NCBI GenBank assembly: GCA_029959555.1
Contig: JASCPI010000021.1
Coordinates: forward strand, 1 to 64,000
Reading direction: 5' to 3'
Length of the DNA: 64,000 nucleotides
From: Lysobacteraceae bacterium PS02065
GTDB taxonomy: Bacteria > Pseudomonadota > Gammaproteobacteria > Xanthomonadales > Rhodanobacteraceae
Part shown: positions 51,595 through 60,147 of the stretch, piece after piece
Numbering within the stretch: position 1 is the first letter of the stretch
Layout: every line of letters starts with the position of its first letter
Made by a program: the position numbers and the translations under genes
The notes under the pieces: generated by a model
Told to the model about the DNA's origin: nothing
The model's input: only the letters and a program-made list of their open reading frames with translations
Databases searched by the model: none

Positions 51595-52196
51595 TCGTGC
51601 TTCGACGTGCTCGTGGCGGGCTTGCGCGGCGTGCCGGCGACGGAGCGTCGTCGTGGCTCATGCGCGTCATGGTGTCGTTCGTTCTTCCCATGTCGTCGAT
51701 GGCGACATCGGCAGCGGACTCCGCCAGCGATCGCGACCTGCTCGGTGCGTGCGCCACGGCCGTCTACCGCGAGGCCGCGTCGGAGGCGGGGCGGCGTGAT
51801 CCCAGGATCGTGCACATCCTGCCGAGGGGCGAGACCTCCACGCGCGAGATCGGGCGTGAGCAGCTGATCGGCGTGTTCGACGGCGCCGACGGGTCGGTCG
51901 TCGGTCCGGCACTCGACGACGTGCATGCACGTGCGGCTCAGCGCTGGGCGCCGCCGTCCCGCATCACGATTCCCGGCGTGATCGTGCGGCTCGCGGCGCC
52001 GCGCAGGGACGATGTGCTCGGCTACAAGGATTTCTACCTGTCGTTCTGGCCGCCGGGGCATGATGAGGCGAGCGGCGTGGCGCTGGTACTGGCCTCGTTC
52101 GGTCCTTCGCCCCACGGTGGCATGGCGGCATGCCGGCTGCAGCGGTCCGGCGAGGTGTGGAGCGTGGTCAGGACATGGGTCGTGTCCTACCTGTAG
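51591..52196 (+). CDS. Exported hypothetical protein, 201 aa (or 178 aa)
   Basis: Unrecognised. A hydrophobic stretch beginning at an internal ATG (51660; VMVSFVLPMSSMATSAADS) looks like a signal peptide, with GGAGCG upstream, so the mature protein is probably periplasmic. The body has RIVHILPRGETSTREIGREQ and FYLSFWPPGHDEASGVALVL segments. The 51591 start overlaps the upstream stop; the internal start is equally plausible. Confidence 0.58.
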   Translation: MIVLRRARGGLARRAGDGASSWLMRVMVSFVLPMSSMATSAADSASDRDLLGACATAVYREAASEAGRRDPRIVHILPRGETSTREIGREQLIGVFDGADGSVVGPALDDVHARAAQRWAPPSRITIPGVIVRLAAPRRDDVLGYKDFYLSFWPPGHDEASGVALVLASFGPSPHGGMAACRLQRSGEVWSVVRTWVVSYL

Positions 52197-52270
52197 GCGC
52201 GATCGTCGCCACGGATCGGACGGCGTGGCGCTCGTGATCGAGTCGTGAATCCACTGCGGAAGGAATCATC

Positions 52271-52654
52271 GTGAAGCACGTCGTCACCGCCATGTTCGTG
52301 ATCGTCGCGGTCATCCACCTGCTGCCGTTGTCGGGTGTACTCGGCAGCGAGCGACTCGCGTCGCTCTACGGCCTCGCGTTCGACGAGCCGAACCTCGAGA
52401 TCCTCATGCGGCACAGGGCCGTGCTGTTCGGCCTGCTCGGCGCTTTCCTTCTTGTCGCGGCGTTGCGGCCTGCGTTGCAGGTGTTCGGGTTCGTCGCCGG
52501 GTTCGTCAGCGTGGTCGCATTCCTGTGGCTGACCTGGTCGGTCGGGGGCGCGAACGCGCAGGTCGCGCGCGTCGTCACGGCCGATGCCGTGGCGCTGGCG
52601 TGCCTTCTGGTCGGATTCACGGCCTGGGTGCTCGAGGCGCGCCGTCGCCGCTGA
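52271..52654 (+). CDS. Four-helix membrane protein, 127 aa
   Basis: Four helices (AMFVIVAVIHLLPLSGVLG, AVLFGLLGAFLLVAALRPA, VFGFVAGFVSVVAFLWLTW, VTADAVALACLLVGFTAWVL) and the conserved DEPNLEILMRHRAVLFG loop. This is a known proteobacterial membrane family sometimes mislabelled phosphopantetheine adenylyltransferase in databases; nothing here supports that enzyme activity. GTG start with GGAAGGAATC upstream. Confidence 0.72.
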   Translation: MKHVVTAMFVIVAVIHLLPLSGVLGSERLASLYGLAFDEPNLEILMRHRAVLFGLLGAFLLVAALRPALQVFGFVAGFVSVVAFLWLTWSVGGANAQVARVVTADAVALACLLVGFTAWVLEARRRR

Positions 52655-52788
52655 TCCTGCGGAATCCATCACCGGCATGACGGGGCGACGTGCCGCGCCA
52701 GTGTGCAGGTAAAGAGGTGGGTATGCTGCGCTCCACCGGGCTTCGGATGCATTGATGCTCGCGATACACACGACCGACCTCGTGCAAC

Positions 52789-53292
52789 ATGGACCTCAAG
52801 GAGCCACCGATCATGACGGATGATGAATTCGAGGCCTTCGTGGCGTCGGCGTTCGACGAGCTCACGCATTGCCAGGAGCGGCTCGAAGCCGAGTTCGGCC
52901 TCGGGTCGCATGATCGTTGGGCGTACGACCAGACTTCGGGGCGGCTCGATTTCTTCGACGCCGATGGCGCGAAGGTGCTTGAAGCCTCGACCGTGCTCGC
53001 CGGAAGCCATCATGCGGGTTCCCGCTCGTGGCAATGGGGATGGGCCAATGCATCCCTTGCGCCCGCCCAGCGCGACAGGGCGAAGCCCCTCGAGGCCTTG
53101 GCGAGCCGGACGGGCTACGACCTGTTCGCGAACGCATCCCCGTTCAACCTGCACGAAGAGGGGATGGCGTGGGAGCTCGCGGCGATGTCGATGCAGCATC
53201 TCGGCGGCATCGGCGTGTACAGGGCACCGTCGAGCGGCGGTGAACTGTTCTCGTTCCTCGTGATCCTGTCGGTCGATCGGATGGCCCGATGA
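52789..53292 (+). CDS. DUF6882-like protein
   Basis: A 167-residue soluble protein. The pattern WAYDQTSGRLDFFDADGAK, then a GSHHAGSRSWQWGWANAS block, then a SGGELFSFLVILSV end, fits DUF6882 (a family with conserved Trp residues, of unknown function, common in accessory regions). An internal start at about 52813 is possible. Confidence 0.68.
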   Translation: MDLKEPPIMTDDEFEAFVASAFDELTHCQERLEAEFGLGSHDRWAYDQTSGRLDFFDADGAKVLEASTVLAGSHHAGSRSWQWGWANASLAPAQRDRAKPLEALASRTGYDLFANASPFNLHEEGMAWELAAMSMQHLGGIGVYRAPSSGGELFSFLVILSVDRMAR

Positions 53293-53302
53293 GGCGGGAT
53301 GC

Positions 53303-53764
53303 ATGTCGCGCATCGAGACGCTCGATGCAGGTGCGTCGGTCGTGACGTCTGCAGAGGATGTCGTCCGCACCTTCTGGCGCCTCATGGCGACGAACGATTT
53401 CGCCTCGGTGGGGCAGGTGCTCGCGGATGACTTCTTCCTCGATTGGCCGCAGTCCGGCGAGCGCATCCGCGGTGCGGCGAACTTCGCGCACATGAATGCC
53501 GAGTACCCGGCGCACGGTCGCTGGGCGTTTCGCGTATTGCGGCTCGTCGCGTCGGGCGATCAGGTCGTCACGCATGTGGCGATCGGCGACGGCGTGCAGG
53601 TGGCCGAGGCGATCTCGTTCTTCGAGGTCGTCGACGGCAGGATCGCGCGCCTCGTCGAGTACTGGCCGGAGGCTTACGCGCCGCCGGCGAACCGCGCGCA
53701 CCTGGTAGAGCCGCTCGATGCGTCGTTCCCTGCGTTGCCGATACCCGAAGGGCACGAGGCATGA
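53303..53764 (+). CDS. SnoaL-like nuclear transport factor 2-fold protein
   Basis: A 153-residue NTF2-fold protein: TSAEDVVRTFWRLMATNDFA, VLADDFFLDWPQSGERIRG, VTHVAIGDGVQVAEAISFF and DGRIARLVEYW follow the SnoaL-like cyclase/isomerase pattern. A small-molecule-binding cavity is expected, but the ligand is unknown. It begins ten bases after the DUF6882 gene. Confidence 0.8.
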   Translation: MSRIETLDAGASVVTSAEDVVRTFWRLMATNDFASVGQVLADDFFLDWPQSGERIRGAANFAHMNAEYPAHGRWAFRVLRLVASGDQVVTHVAIGDGVQVAEAISFFEVVDGRIARLVEYWPEAYAPPANRAHLVEPLDASFPALPIPEGHEA

Positions 53765-53888
53765 GAGGCGATGTGCATCGCATGATGCGCCTTCCGCCGT
53801 CGGGACGGCATCCCTCTGCTCGCTCGACAGGATCCTTGCAGGGCGATCCATGTCCTGCCTCGAAACCGCCACCGGAAACGCCGACACG

Positions 53889-54224
53889 ATGATCACCATC
53901 GACGCCCATGCAACTCCGCCGTACATCGTCCTCTATCGCTGGCGCCTGCACGAAGGCCACGAGGATGCTTTCATCCAGGCGTGGTCGCGCGTGTCGGAAC
54001 TGCTGCGCTCCGAGCGCGGCTCCCTCGGCTCGCGCCTGCACCGTGGTTCGGACGGTCTCTGGTACAGCTACGCGCAATGGCCGAGCGCGCAGGCACGCGC
54101 CGATGCGTTCGCGCTCGGCCCGGTCGATGTGGAGGCCGGCGAGCGGATGGCGCGTGCGATCGCCGAACGCCTGCCCGATATCGAGCTGGAGCCGTTCTCC
54201 GACCATCTGGTGCCGCTCGCGTGA
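53889..54224 (+). CDS. Antibiotic biosynthesis monooxygenase (ABM)-like protein
   Basis: A 111-residue dimeric alpha/beta-barrel fold candidate: PYIVLYRWRLHEGHEDAFIQ, VSELLRSERGSLGSRLHRG and DGLWYSYAQWPSAQARADAF are the usual ABM strands and helix. Such proteins oxidise or bind small aromatics, but many have no known activity. A longer start at about 53850 is possible. Confidence 0.72.
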   Translation: MITIDAHATPPYIVLYRWRLHEGHEDAFIQAWSRVSELLRSERGSLGSRLHRGSDGLWYSYAQWPSAQARADAFALGPVDVEAGERMARAIAERLPDIELEPFSDHLVPLA

Positions 54225-54252
54225 TGCGCGCACGCCACATGGCGTCACGCTC

Positions 54253-54783
54253 GTGACCCGTCCCTCACGCGCGGTGGACGATGTGCTCGCCGCCGTCCAG
54301 GAACACCTGCGCAGGCTTCACCCGGAACAACCGTCCGAGGCGATTCCCCTGGCCTTCTGGGCGATCGATGACGACGAGCTTTTCATGGAAGCGCTCGAGG
54401 CCTTGCCGTTGCACATGGGCATCGACGAGCACGGCGTCGTACCCGGCATCGAGCGCATGCCCGAGGGCTTCGGGCTCGCGTTCCCGATCTTCTGGCTCGA
54501 GGACGACTACGCCATCAACGGCTGGACGGCGCTGACCAATGCGGGGGAGTGGCTGCTGCCATCCGCCATCGCCGCCTATGATCGCGTCGGCATGCTGGGA
54601 GAGGCCCGCGCGCTGGAGGCCGCACTGGCGGCATGCCGCATCGATCCCCACGACGAGGATGCCGCCGCAGCGGCTTACCACGCTGCCGGCACCGCGCATG
54701 CAGACGATGAGCGCCACGCGGGGCTGCTGGCCTTCTTTCGCGCCAATCGGCATCTCTTCCACGTTCCGAGGGCCGATGCATGA
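54253..54783 (+). CDS. Hypothetical protein, DMP19/DUF4375-like, 176 aa
   Basis: A soluble acidic protein. The segment INGWTALTNAGEWLLPSAIAAYDRVG recalls the NGGF-N-G-A-Y-x-x-G pattern of DMP19/DUF4375 proteins, but the match is weak. No ATG is well placed; the GTG at 54253 is the likely start. The stop overlaps the next start (ATGA). Confidence 0.55.
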   Translation: MTRPSRAVDDVLAAVQEHLRRLHPEQPSEAIPLAFWAIDDDELFMEALEALPLHMGIDEHGVVPGIERMPEGFGLAFPIFWLEDDYAINGWTALTNAGEWLLPSAIAAYDRVGMLGEARALEAALAACRIDPHDEDAAAAAYHAAGTAHADDERHAGLLAFFRANRHLFHVPRADA

Positions 54784-55352
54784 GCAGGGATCACGATCAC
54801 ATGACACCACGTGCCGCGATGTCGACGGACATTCATTCCTCGGGGATGTCCGCCATGCGAAAGCGTCTCGCGATCACGGTGTGCGTGATCGCCGCTGCCG
54901 CGAGCCTGGCGCCGCCGACATGCCTCGCGCTCGGCGTCGAGGACACGGCCTTCGTCGGCCTTCGTGACGATGGCGGACTCGTGCGCCTCGCGTACAAGGA
55001 CGATGCGCCCGCCGGATCGCCGGGCGGTGCCGTCTACGGCGCGACGGGTCCGGCAAGCCTCACGTTCTGCCGGGCAACGAAGGTGGACGAGGTTCCGGTG
55101 CGACTCGCCTGCGCTTCGGTGCCCGACGGTGATCCCGCGATCGTCTACGACGCGCTCCCGGTACCCGCGCAGGGCATGCATCCGCCGCAGGGCGCGCCCT
55201 ACGCGGACGAGTACCGCGAGCTTACCCGCATGGCGAAGCTCGGCTCGGGTACACAGCGCGGAGACGCGCTCGTGCAGGCGATCTACGTGTGTTCGCGCGG
55301 GTGCACGCCAGAGGTGCCGGCGCGGCTGTATGAGGTCGGTACGTACGATTGA
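54780..55352 (+). CDS. Exported hypothetical protein
   Basis: A signal peptide begins at an internal ATG (54846 or 54855: RKRLAITVCVIAAAASLAPP), so the true start is probably there rather than at the overlapping 54780. The mature part of about 140 residues has four or more Cys (FCRATK, ACAS, VCSRGC) that could form disulfides. Unrecognised. Confidence 0.58.
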   Translation: MSRDHDHMTPRAAMSTDIHSSGMSAMRKRLAITVCVIAAAASLAPPTCLALGVEDTAFVGLRDDGGLVRLAYKDDAPAGSPGGAVYGATGPASLTFCRATKVDEVPVRLACASVPDGDPAIVYDALPVPAQGMHPPQGAPYADEYRELTRMAKLGSGTQRGDALVQAIYVCSRGCTPEVPARLYEVGTYD

Positions 55353-55440
55353 CGGCGTGGTCGTGTTCCACGACGATTCTGTGCGCGCCCCGTGAGGCGC
55401 TTCATAGCCCTGCCGTCGCCCTCGAGCGACGTGATGCTCC

Positions 55441-55824
55441 ATGATGGATCCCGTCGAGGCCCTCGACGACATCGTGCGTCTCGCCAACCGCATGCCCGGT
55501 GTCTGCGTCACCCCTCATGAGCTTTCCGAAGACGTGGTCACGATCCATGTCCGCGTACGGGGCGGCGATGCCGTCGATTCGCTCCAGTATGTCGCGTTCA
55601 CCGCCAACGTGCGTGTGGAGCCCTGGATCAGGAAGCCCGATGTCGACATCGACCTCGACCAAGTGCTCCGGGCGAAGCGATCGCCCATGGAGGGACTCGA
55701 ACTCGGCTATCTCCAGGGCCTGGGTATCCACATCGTGTGGCGTCTTCACAAGCAGGGGCTGATGCCGGCGAGCGAGGCGAACACGTTTCTGGCGGCGTGG
55801 AACGCGGAGCGGGTGGTTGACTGA
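55441..55824 (+). CDS. Hypothetical protein, 127 aa
   Basis: A soluble alpha/beta protein (DDIVRLANRMPGVCVTPHEL, VVTIHVRVRGGDAVDSLQYV, LELGYLQGLGIHIVWRLHKQ) without recognised family. Chromosome-like codon use favours a real gene. ATG at 55441 directly follows TGATGCTCC. Confidence 0.6.
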   Translation: MMDPVEALDDIVRLANRMPGVCVTPHELSEDVVTIHVRVRGGDAVDSLQYVAFTANVRVEPWIRKPDVDIDLDQVLRAKRSPMEGLELGYLQGLGIHIVWRLHKQGLMPASEANTFLAAWNAERVVD

Positions 55825-55909
55825 GGCTGTCCGTCAGCCAGCCCGATGCGGTGCATGCGATCCCGTTCGGAGATCTTGATGCCGGTGGCCCGGCAGGCGA
55901 CGATCGACC

Positions 55910-56260
55910 ATGGTCGATCAGGCGACGACGGTCGTCGGCAGGAGGCGCGACACCATGCTCGATGTGGCATTCGGGGTTTTCATCGTCGCGTTACTCGCAT
56001 TCTGGGCGCTGTTCTTCACGGTCGTGCTTCCGCGCCTGCACGAGAAGGGTATCGAGGTCGAGAAGTCTTCGCGGTTCGGATTCCTGATCAGCTGGTGGCC
56101 GAGCGAGGAGCTCGCGGCGTATCGGCGTGACCTTTCGGAAGACGAAAAGGCGCGCTGGACCCATCGCTATCTCGCTGTTGCCGACACGGTGCTGCTCGTG
56201 CTGATGGTCGCTTGCGCGGCTGGATTGCTGATCAGCATCATTCCCGTGCATACGCGCTGA
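55910..56260 (+). CDS. Two-helix membrane protein, 116 aa
   Basis: Helices LDVAFGVFIVALLAFWALFF and TVLLVLMVACAAGLLISII flank a charged loop with RFGFLISWWPSEELAAYRRD. Start uncertain (ATG 55910 or 55955, the latter nearer the first helix). Unrecognised. Confidence 0.58.
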   Translation: MVDQATTVVGRRRDTMLDVAFGVFIVALLAFWALFFTVVLPRLHEKGIEVEKSSRFGFLISWWPSEELAAYRRDLSEDEKARWTHRYLAVADTVLLVLMVACAAGLLISIIPVHTR

Positions 56261-56408
56261 CGCGTCGTGCCCGCGGTGTCGAGCGCGTACCCGGACTGGC
56301 GGGCATTCGAAGCTTCCCGATCCGGCGGCCCTGACCGCCGAGGCCTCGTCGGCTCCCACGTGGTGGGGCGCATGCTCTACGCTTCGCGCGCCACGGTCGG
56401 GATAGGAC

Positions 56409-56867
56409 ATGCGCGTCGTCATCGTCTACGGAGTGTTCCTGCTGCTCGCGGGTGCGGTGCTCCGCGTCGCGTTCGACCTTCCCCACCTGTTCGATCCGGT
56501 GGTCGCGGTGGGCGTCGTGCTGACCGCATTGCTCGTCGTCGCGCCGATCCTGTTCAACGTGGCGCACCTGCGCACTAGGCCCGGCGAAACCCTGCGCGAG
56601 ACGCTCGGTCGATGGACCGGTTATCTGGGGCTGGCAGTTTTCGCGCTGGCGCCGTCGCTCATCGCGGTGCGGGGTATCGCCGAGGCACGCATCCCGGCGT
56701 TCGGATCGCGCCCGGACATCCTCTGGATCGAGGATCCGGCGATGTTCGTGGTGATGCTCACGGTCTGGATCGGCATCGGCGCGGTCTTCGCGGTGCTGCT
56801 GCGCAAGGTGGTGGTGGCGGGTCGTGAGGAGGACGACGAGGGTCGTGCCGACGCCGATCGCGCGTGA
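56409..56867 (+). CDS. Four-helix membrane protein, 152 aa
   Basis: Helices VIVYGVFLLLAGAVLRVAF, VVAVGVVLTALLVVAPILF, YLGLAVFALAPSLIAV and MFVVMLTVWIGIGAVFAVLL with an acidic C-terminus (EEDDEGRADAD). No family recognised. ATG follows a GATAGGAC ribosome-binding region. Confidence 0.6.
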   Translation: MRVVIVYGVFLLLAGAVLRVAFDLPHLFDPVVAVGVVLTALLVVAPILFNVAHLRTRPGETLRETLGRWTGYLGLAVFALAPSLIAVRGIAEARIPAFGSRPDILWIEDPAMFVVMLTVWIGIGAVFAVLLRKVVVAGREEDDEGRADADRA

Positions 56868-56960
56868 GCGCATCCCGCCGATCTGCGTCATGACCAAACG
56901 TGCGTTCGCTGTAAGCGTCGGTCATCACGCCCGGCCATGGCATCGCGTAGCGTAGGTGGC

Positions 56961-57608
56961 ATGAGCCGATCACTTCCCTTCCTTCTTGCGTCATCGATCG
57001 CCGCATCGGGGTGCGCGACGCAGCACGACGCATCGCGAGCGCCCGTTCGTGTGGTCATCGTCCATGGATACGCAGCATCACCCTCCGATCACTGGTTCGC
57101 GTGGCTCGAGCGCGAGCTCGAGGCGAGAGGGGCGGAGGTGTTGATCGTCTCTCTGCCTTCGCCCTCCGAGCCGAAGCCGGGCGAGTGGCAGCACGCGATC
57201 GAGACGCAGGTGCCGGTGCTCGATGCGGACACCTGGTTCGTGGCCCACAGTCTCGGCAGCATCGCCGTGCTGCGGTTTCTTGCGTCGCAAGGGCGCGACA
57301 CCACGATCGGCGGTTACGCCCTGGTGTCGGGATTCAACGAACGCCTTCCGCTGTTGCCCCAGCTCGACGACTTCATCGTCGCCGACCTCGATCACGCGAG
57401 GCTCGCCGGCATGGCGACGCACAGGATCGTCATCGCCGCTCGCGACGATGCGATCGTGCCGTTTGCAGCGAGCGAGCGCCTGGTGGCGTCACTGGATGCG
57501 AGGTTCGTCGCGGTCGAGCGTGGCGGACATTTCCTCGGCAGCGACGGCTTCACGACGTTTCCGCTGATCCTCATCGAACTCGACAAGGCTCTCGCGACAC
57601 GACGTTAG
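56961..57608 (+). CDS. RBBP9/YdeN-type alpha/beta hydrolase, lipoprotein
   Basis: A 215-residue serine hydrolase. The oxyanion HGYAAS, nucleophile elbow AHSLGS (Ser near 96), acid in ARDDAIVP and His in RGGHFLG form a complete triad in the order of RBBP9/YdeN proteins. A lipoprotein-like N-terminus (ASSIAASGCAT) suggests envelope location, unusual for this mainly cytosolic family. Substrate unknown. Confidence 0.82.
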   Translation: MSRSLPFLLASSIAASGCATQHDASRAPVRVVIVHGYAASPSDHWFAWLERELEARGAEVLIVSLPSPSEPKPGEWQHAIETQVPVLDADTWFVAHSLGSIAVLRFLASQGRDTTIGGYALVSGFNERLPLLPQLDDFIVADLDHARLAGMATHRIVIAARDDAIVPFAASERLVASLDARFVAVERGGHFLGSDGFTTFPLILIELDKALATRR

Positions 57609-57699
57609 GCGGGCCTGCAGCCGATCCTTGCCCGACAGTACGGCGGCGACCCAGAATGCCGCCGTCCGTCCACTGCCCTGCCACGAGGATCACCTGCCG

Positions 57700-58083
57700 A
57701 TGTCCGACGCCGACCAGCCGTTCTACGTGTTCGAGCACCCTGCGTTCACGGATGCCTTCGATGCGCAGCGGCAGAGCCGCCTTTATGGCTTCCGCTACAC
57801 GACCGATCACGCGAAGTACGGTGCCTTGTGCGACGCGCTGCGCGCGCGGCTGTCCCCCGAGGTGCTCGCGGCGTCGCTTGGCACGCCGCTCGAGAAGGTG
57901 CCCGACAACACGCCGCTCTACATCCTGCGACTGACGCCGGAAGCACGCGGGACGGTGTTGCCCGTGCTGCTCGAGGAGGCTGTCGCGCGCGGATTTTCCG
58001 TGCTCGACGACATGCAGGGTCGTTGCGATTGCCCGGCCGGCATCTGGACGGTCGACGGCCTGCAACCCGCGGCGTCGACCTGA
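57700..58083 (+). CDS. Hypothetical protein, 127 aa
   Basis: Soluble, unrecognised. It opens YVFEHPAFTDAFDAQRQSRL, has a LCDALRARLSPEVLAASLG helix and a PLYILRLTPEARGTVLPVLL block, and ends in RCDCPAGIWTVDG. The ATG at 57700 has GAGGATCACC upstream. All-plus orientation with neighbours, but no overlap. Confidence 0.58.
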   Translation: MSDADQPFYVFEHPAFTDAFDAQRQSRLYGFRYTTDHAKYGALCDALRARLSPEVLAASLGTPLEKVPDNTPLYILRLTPEARGTVLPVLLEEAVARGFSVLDDMQGRCDCPAGIWTVDGLQPAAST

Positions 58084-58190
58084 GCGGTACGATCGGGTCG
58101 CACGATCCACAGGCGATGCGCTCCGCGCACATTCCACGACGGGGCGTTGTCGTGTCGACAGCGTCCTTCCCACTCACGAGGTGAATCGAC

Positions 58191-58595
58191 ATGGCCAGGA
58201 TCACCGGCATCGGCGGCATCTTCTTCAAGAGCAGGCGCGACAGCGCCGCACTCTCGGCGTGGTACCAGAAGCATCTCGGCATCCCGCTCGAGAGCTGGGG
58301 TGGCGCGGTGCTGCGCTGGCCCGACGACACCGCCGAGGACAAGGGCCTCACGGTCTGGAACGTCGCCGACAAGGACACGCAGTGGTTCAGTCCGAGCGAC
58401 TCGAACTTCATGATCAACTACCGCGTCGACGACCTCGAGGCACTGATCGCCCAGCTGCGTGCCGCTGATGTCGAGATCGTCGGTGGCCCCGAGGCACACG
58501 AGAACGGAAAATTCGCCTGGGTCATGGATCCCGAAGGCAACAAGGTCGAGCTGTGGGAGCCGAAGCTCTTCGACGCGAAGAACAAGCAGGAGTGA
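58191..58595 (+). CDS. VOC-family (glyoxalase-like) protein
   Basis: A 134-residue VOC fold: ITGIGGIFFKSRRDSAALSA, WYQKHLGIPLE, FMINYRVDDLEALIAQLRAA and the closing FAWVMDPEGNKVELWEP with the metal-ligand Glu. It differs clearly from the VOC protein at 42220 and resembles small glyoxalase-like proteins widespread in Lysobacterales. The stop overlaps the next GTG. Confidence 0.85.
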   Translation: MARITGIGGIFFKSRRDSAALSAWYQKHLGIPLESWGGAVLRWPDDTAEDKGLTVWNVADKDTQWFSPSDSNFMINYRVDDLEALIAQLRAADVEIVGGPEAHENGKFAWVMDPEGNKVELWEPKLFDAKNKQE

Positions 58596-58957
58596 CGACA
58601 TCGTCGCCCCCTGACCGCCCCGAACTCACACTCGAGGACCTCGAGGCCTTTTTCGGATGCGAAGGCGAGCTCTGGGACGTCGACGATCCCTGGCAGTATC
58701 AGATCGTGACATTCCGTCGCGTCGAGCCCGAATGGGATGTAGCGGCCACGATCTATCCGGCGGGGCGCGACATCTCGCTGCGCGTCACGCTGGCGGGGCG
58801 AGTGGTGTACGAACTCGAAGCCGTGCAGGTCCTCTCGCTCAGGGTTCATGCTAATCCGCAGCATCGCAGTCTCGAGATCCGCTTTTCGGACGTGGATGTG
58901 ATCCATGTTCGTCTAGTTCCCGAGCCTGCCGTTTTCCACGCCAAGGAAATGGACTGA
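58592..58957 (+). CDS. Hypothetical protein, 121 aa
   Basis: Soluble beta-rich protein (LEDLEAFFGCEGELWDVDD, VAATIYPAGRDISLRVTLAG, VDVIHVRLVPEP). GTG start overlapping the VOC stop implies coupled translation, so it may work with that protein. No family recognised. Confidence 0.6.
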   Translation: MTTSSPPDRPELTLEDLEAFFGCEGELWDVDDPWQYQIVTFRRVEPEWDVAATIYPAGRDISLRVTLAGRVVYELEAVQVLSLRVHANPQHRSLEIRFSDVDVIHVRLVPEPAVFHAKEMD

Positions 58958-59033
58958 TGTCGCATCACCCTGATGCTGGCGTGGTGGATCCAGCCGGCGG
59001 TTCGGCCTCCGGAATGCCTGGCAGCGCAATGCC

Positions 59034-59591
59034 ATGAGCGTCCAGCGCATCGTCCTTTCGTCGCATGACGTCGGCTGGCGGGATGCCTTCGAGCGTGAAG
59101 CGGCTGCCGTCGCGCATGCACTCGGCGATGCGCTCGACACGCTCCACCACATCGGCAGCACGGCGATTCCGGGCATTCACGCCAAGCCCGTCATCGACAT
59201 GCTCGCGGTGACGGCGGATTTCGCGCGACTCGACGCGCGCGCGGATCGCCTCGTCGCCCTCGGCTACGAAGCGCTTGGCGAGTTCGGCATCGCGGGGCGC
59301 CGCTACTTCCGCAAGGACGGTGCGGACAGCGTGCGTACGCATCAGATCCACGCCTTCGAGGCAGGGTCGCCGCAGATCGCGCGGCATCTCGCGTTCCGCG
59401 ACTACCTGATCGCGCATCCGGAGGTCGCCCGCGCGTACGACGCGCTCAAGCATCGACTCGCGGCGATCCATCCCCACGACACGCGAAGCTACACGCAGGG
59501 CAAGGATGCGTTCATCGCGGAGGTCGATGCGCGCGCGGCTGCATGGCGGGGTTCCGAGTCCGAGGCCACGAGGCGAAGCTCACTACCGTAG
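59034..59591 (+). CDS. GrpB/UPF0157 family nucleotidyltransferase-like protein
   Basis: A 185-residue protein with the family signature HHIGSTAIPGIHAKPVIDML (about 39-58), then YFRKDGADSVRTHQIHAFEA and HLAFRDYLIAHPEVARAYDALK. GrpB proteins have a nucleotidyltransferase-like fold and are unknown in function; some are fused to CoaE. It is close to the acetyltransferase gene that follows. Confidence 0.88.
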   Translation: MSVQRIVLSSHDVGWRDAFEREAAAVAHALGDALDTLHHIGSTAIPGIHAKPVIDMLAVTADFARLDARADRLVALGYEALGEFGIAGRRYFRKDGADSVRTHQIHAFEAGSPQIARHLAFRDYLIAHPEVARAYDALKHRLAAIHPHDTRSYTQGKDAFIAEVDARAAAWRGSESEATRRSSLP

Positions 59592-59608
59592 AAGAGAGTT
59601 GCCCACTC

Positions 59609-60067
59609 ATGTCGATCCATGTTGTCGCCTGCACCCGCCTCGACCAGCCCGGGTGGCTCGCCCTCCGTCGCGCGCTGTGGCCGGAGGGTGACGATGCCGG
59701 GCATCTCGAGGAGATGCAGTCGTTCCTCGACGAGCCCGCACGCTACGTGCAGTTCGTCGCGCATGCGATCGACGGAACGCCTGCGGGCTTCGTCGAGGCC
59801 GCGATCCGCCACCATTACGTCAATGGCACCGAGCATTCGCCGGTCGCGTTCCTCGAGGGGCTTTACGTCGACGCCGCGCATCGCCGCAGGGGCGTCGCGC
59901 GTCGCCTCGTCGAGGCCGTCGCGGCGTGGGCGCGCGCGAACGGGTGCCGCGAGTTCGCGTCCGATGCGCTGCTCGACAACGTCGACAGCCATCGCATGCA
60001 CGAGGCGCTGGGCTTCGAGGAGACCGAGCGCGTCGTCTACTTCAGGAAGGCGCTCGACGCCGGGTGA
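59609..60067 (+). CDS. Aminoglycoside 6'-N-acetyltransferase-like GNAT protein
   Basis: A 152-residue GNAT acetyltransferase of the AAC(6')-I type, which transfers acetyl from acetyl-CoA to the 6'-amino group of aminoglycosides. The WLALRRALWPEGD start, AIRHHYVNGTEHSPVAFLEG centre, acetyl-CoA loop RRRGVARRLV and REFASDALLDN ... MHEALGFEETERVVYFRK end match the chromosomal AAC(6') group known from Stenotrophomonas. It lies in a normal-GC region, so an intrinsic rather than recently acquired gene is likely. Activity on aminoglycosides is inferred. Confidence 0.82.
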   Translation: MSIHVVACTRLDQPGWLALRRALWPEGDDAGHLEEMQSFLDEPARYVQFVAHAIDGTPAGFVEAAIRHHYVNGTEHSPVAFLEGLYVDAAHRRRGVARRLVEAVAAWARANGCREFASDALLDNVDSHRMHEALGFEETERVVYFRKALDAG

Positions 60068-60120
60068 CATGGGCGGTGCCCGCGGAAGATCCGGTCGCCC
60101 CGCCTGGAGAATTGCGTCGC

Positions 60121-60133
60121 TGTGTGACACACA
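60121..60133. promoter_or_regulatory. Perfect palindrome, candidate PadR operator
   Basis: TGTGTGACACACA is a perfect 13-base palindrome 15 bases before the padR-like start, followed by AGTACAGTG. PadR regulators commonly repress their own operon through palindromes in this position, so autoregulation is inferred. Confidence 0.5.
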
Positions 60134-60147
60134 GTACAGTGCGCCAC

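Noticed and set aside
52271..52654. Phosphopantetheine adenylyltransferase
   Set aside because: That label exists for similar proteins in databases, but the product is a four-helix membrane protein without the nucleotidyltransferase HxGH motif.
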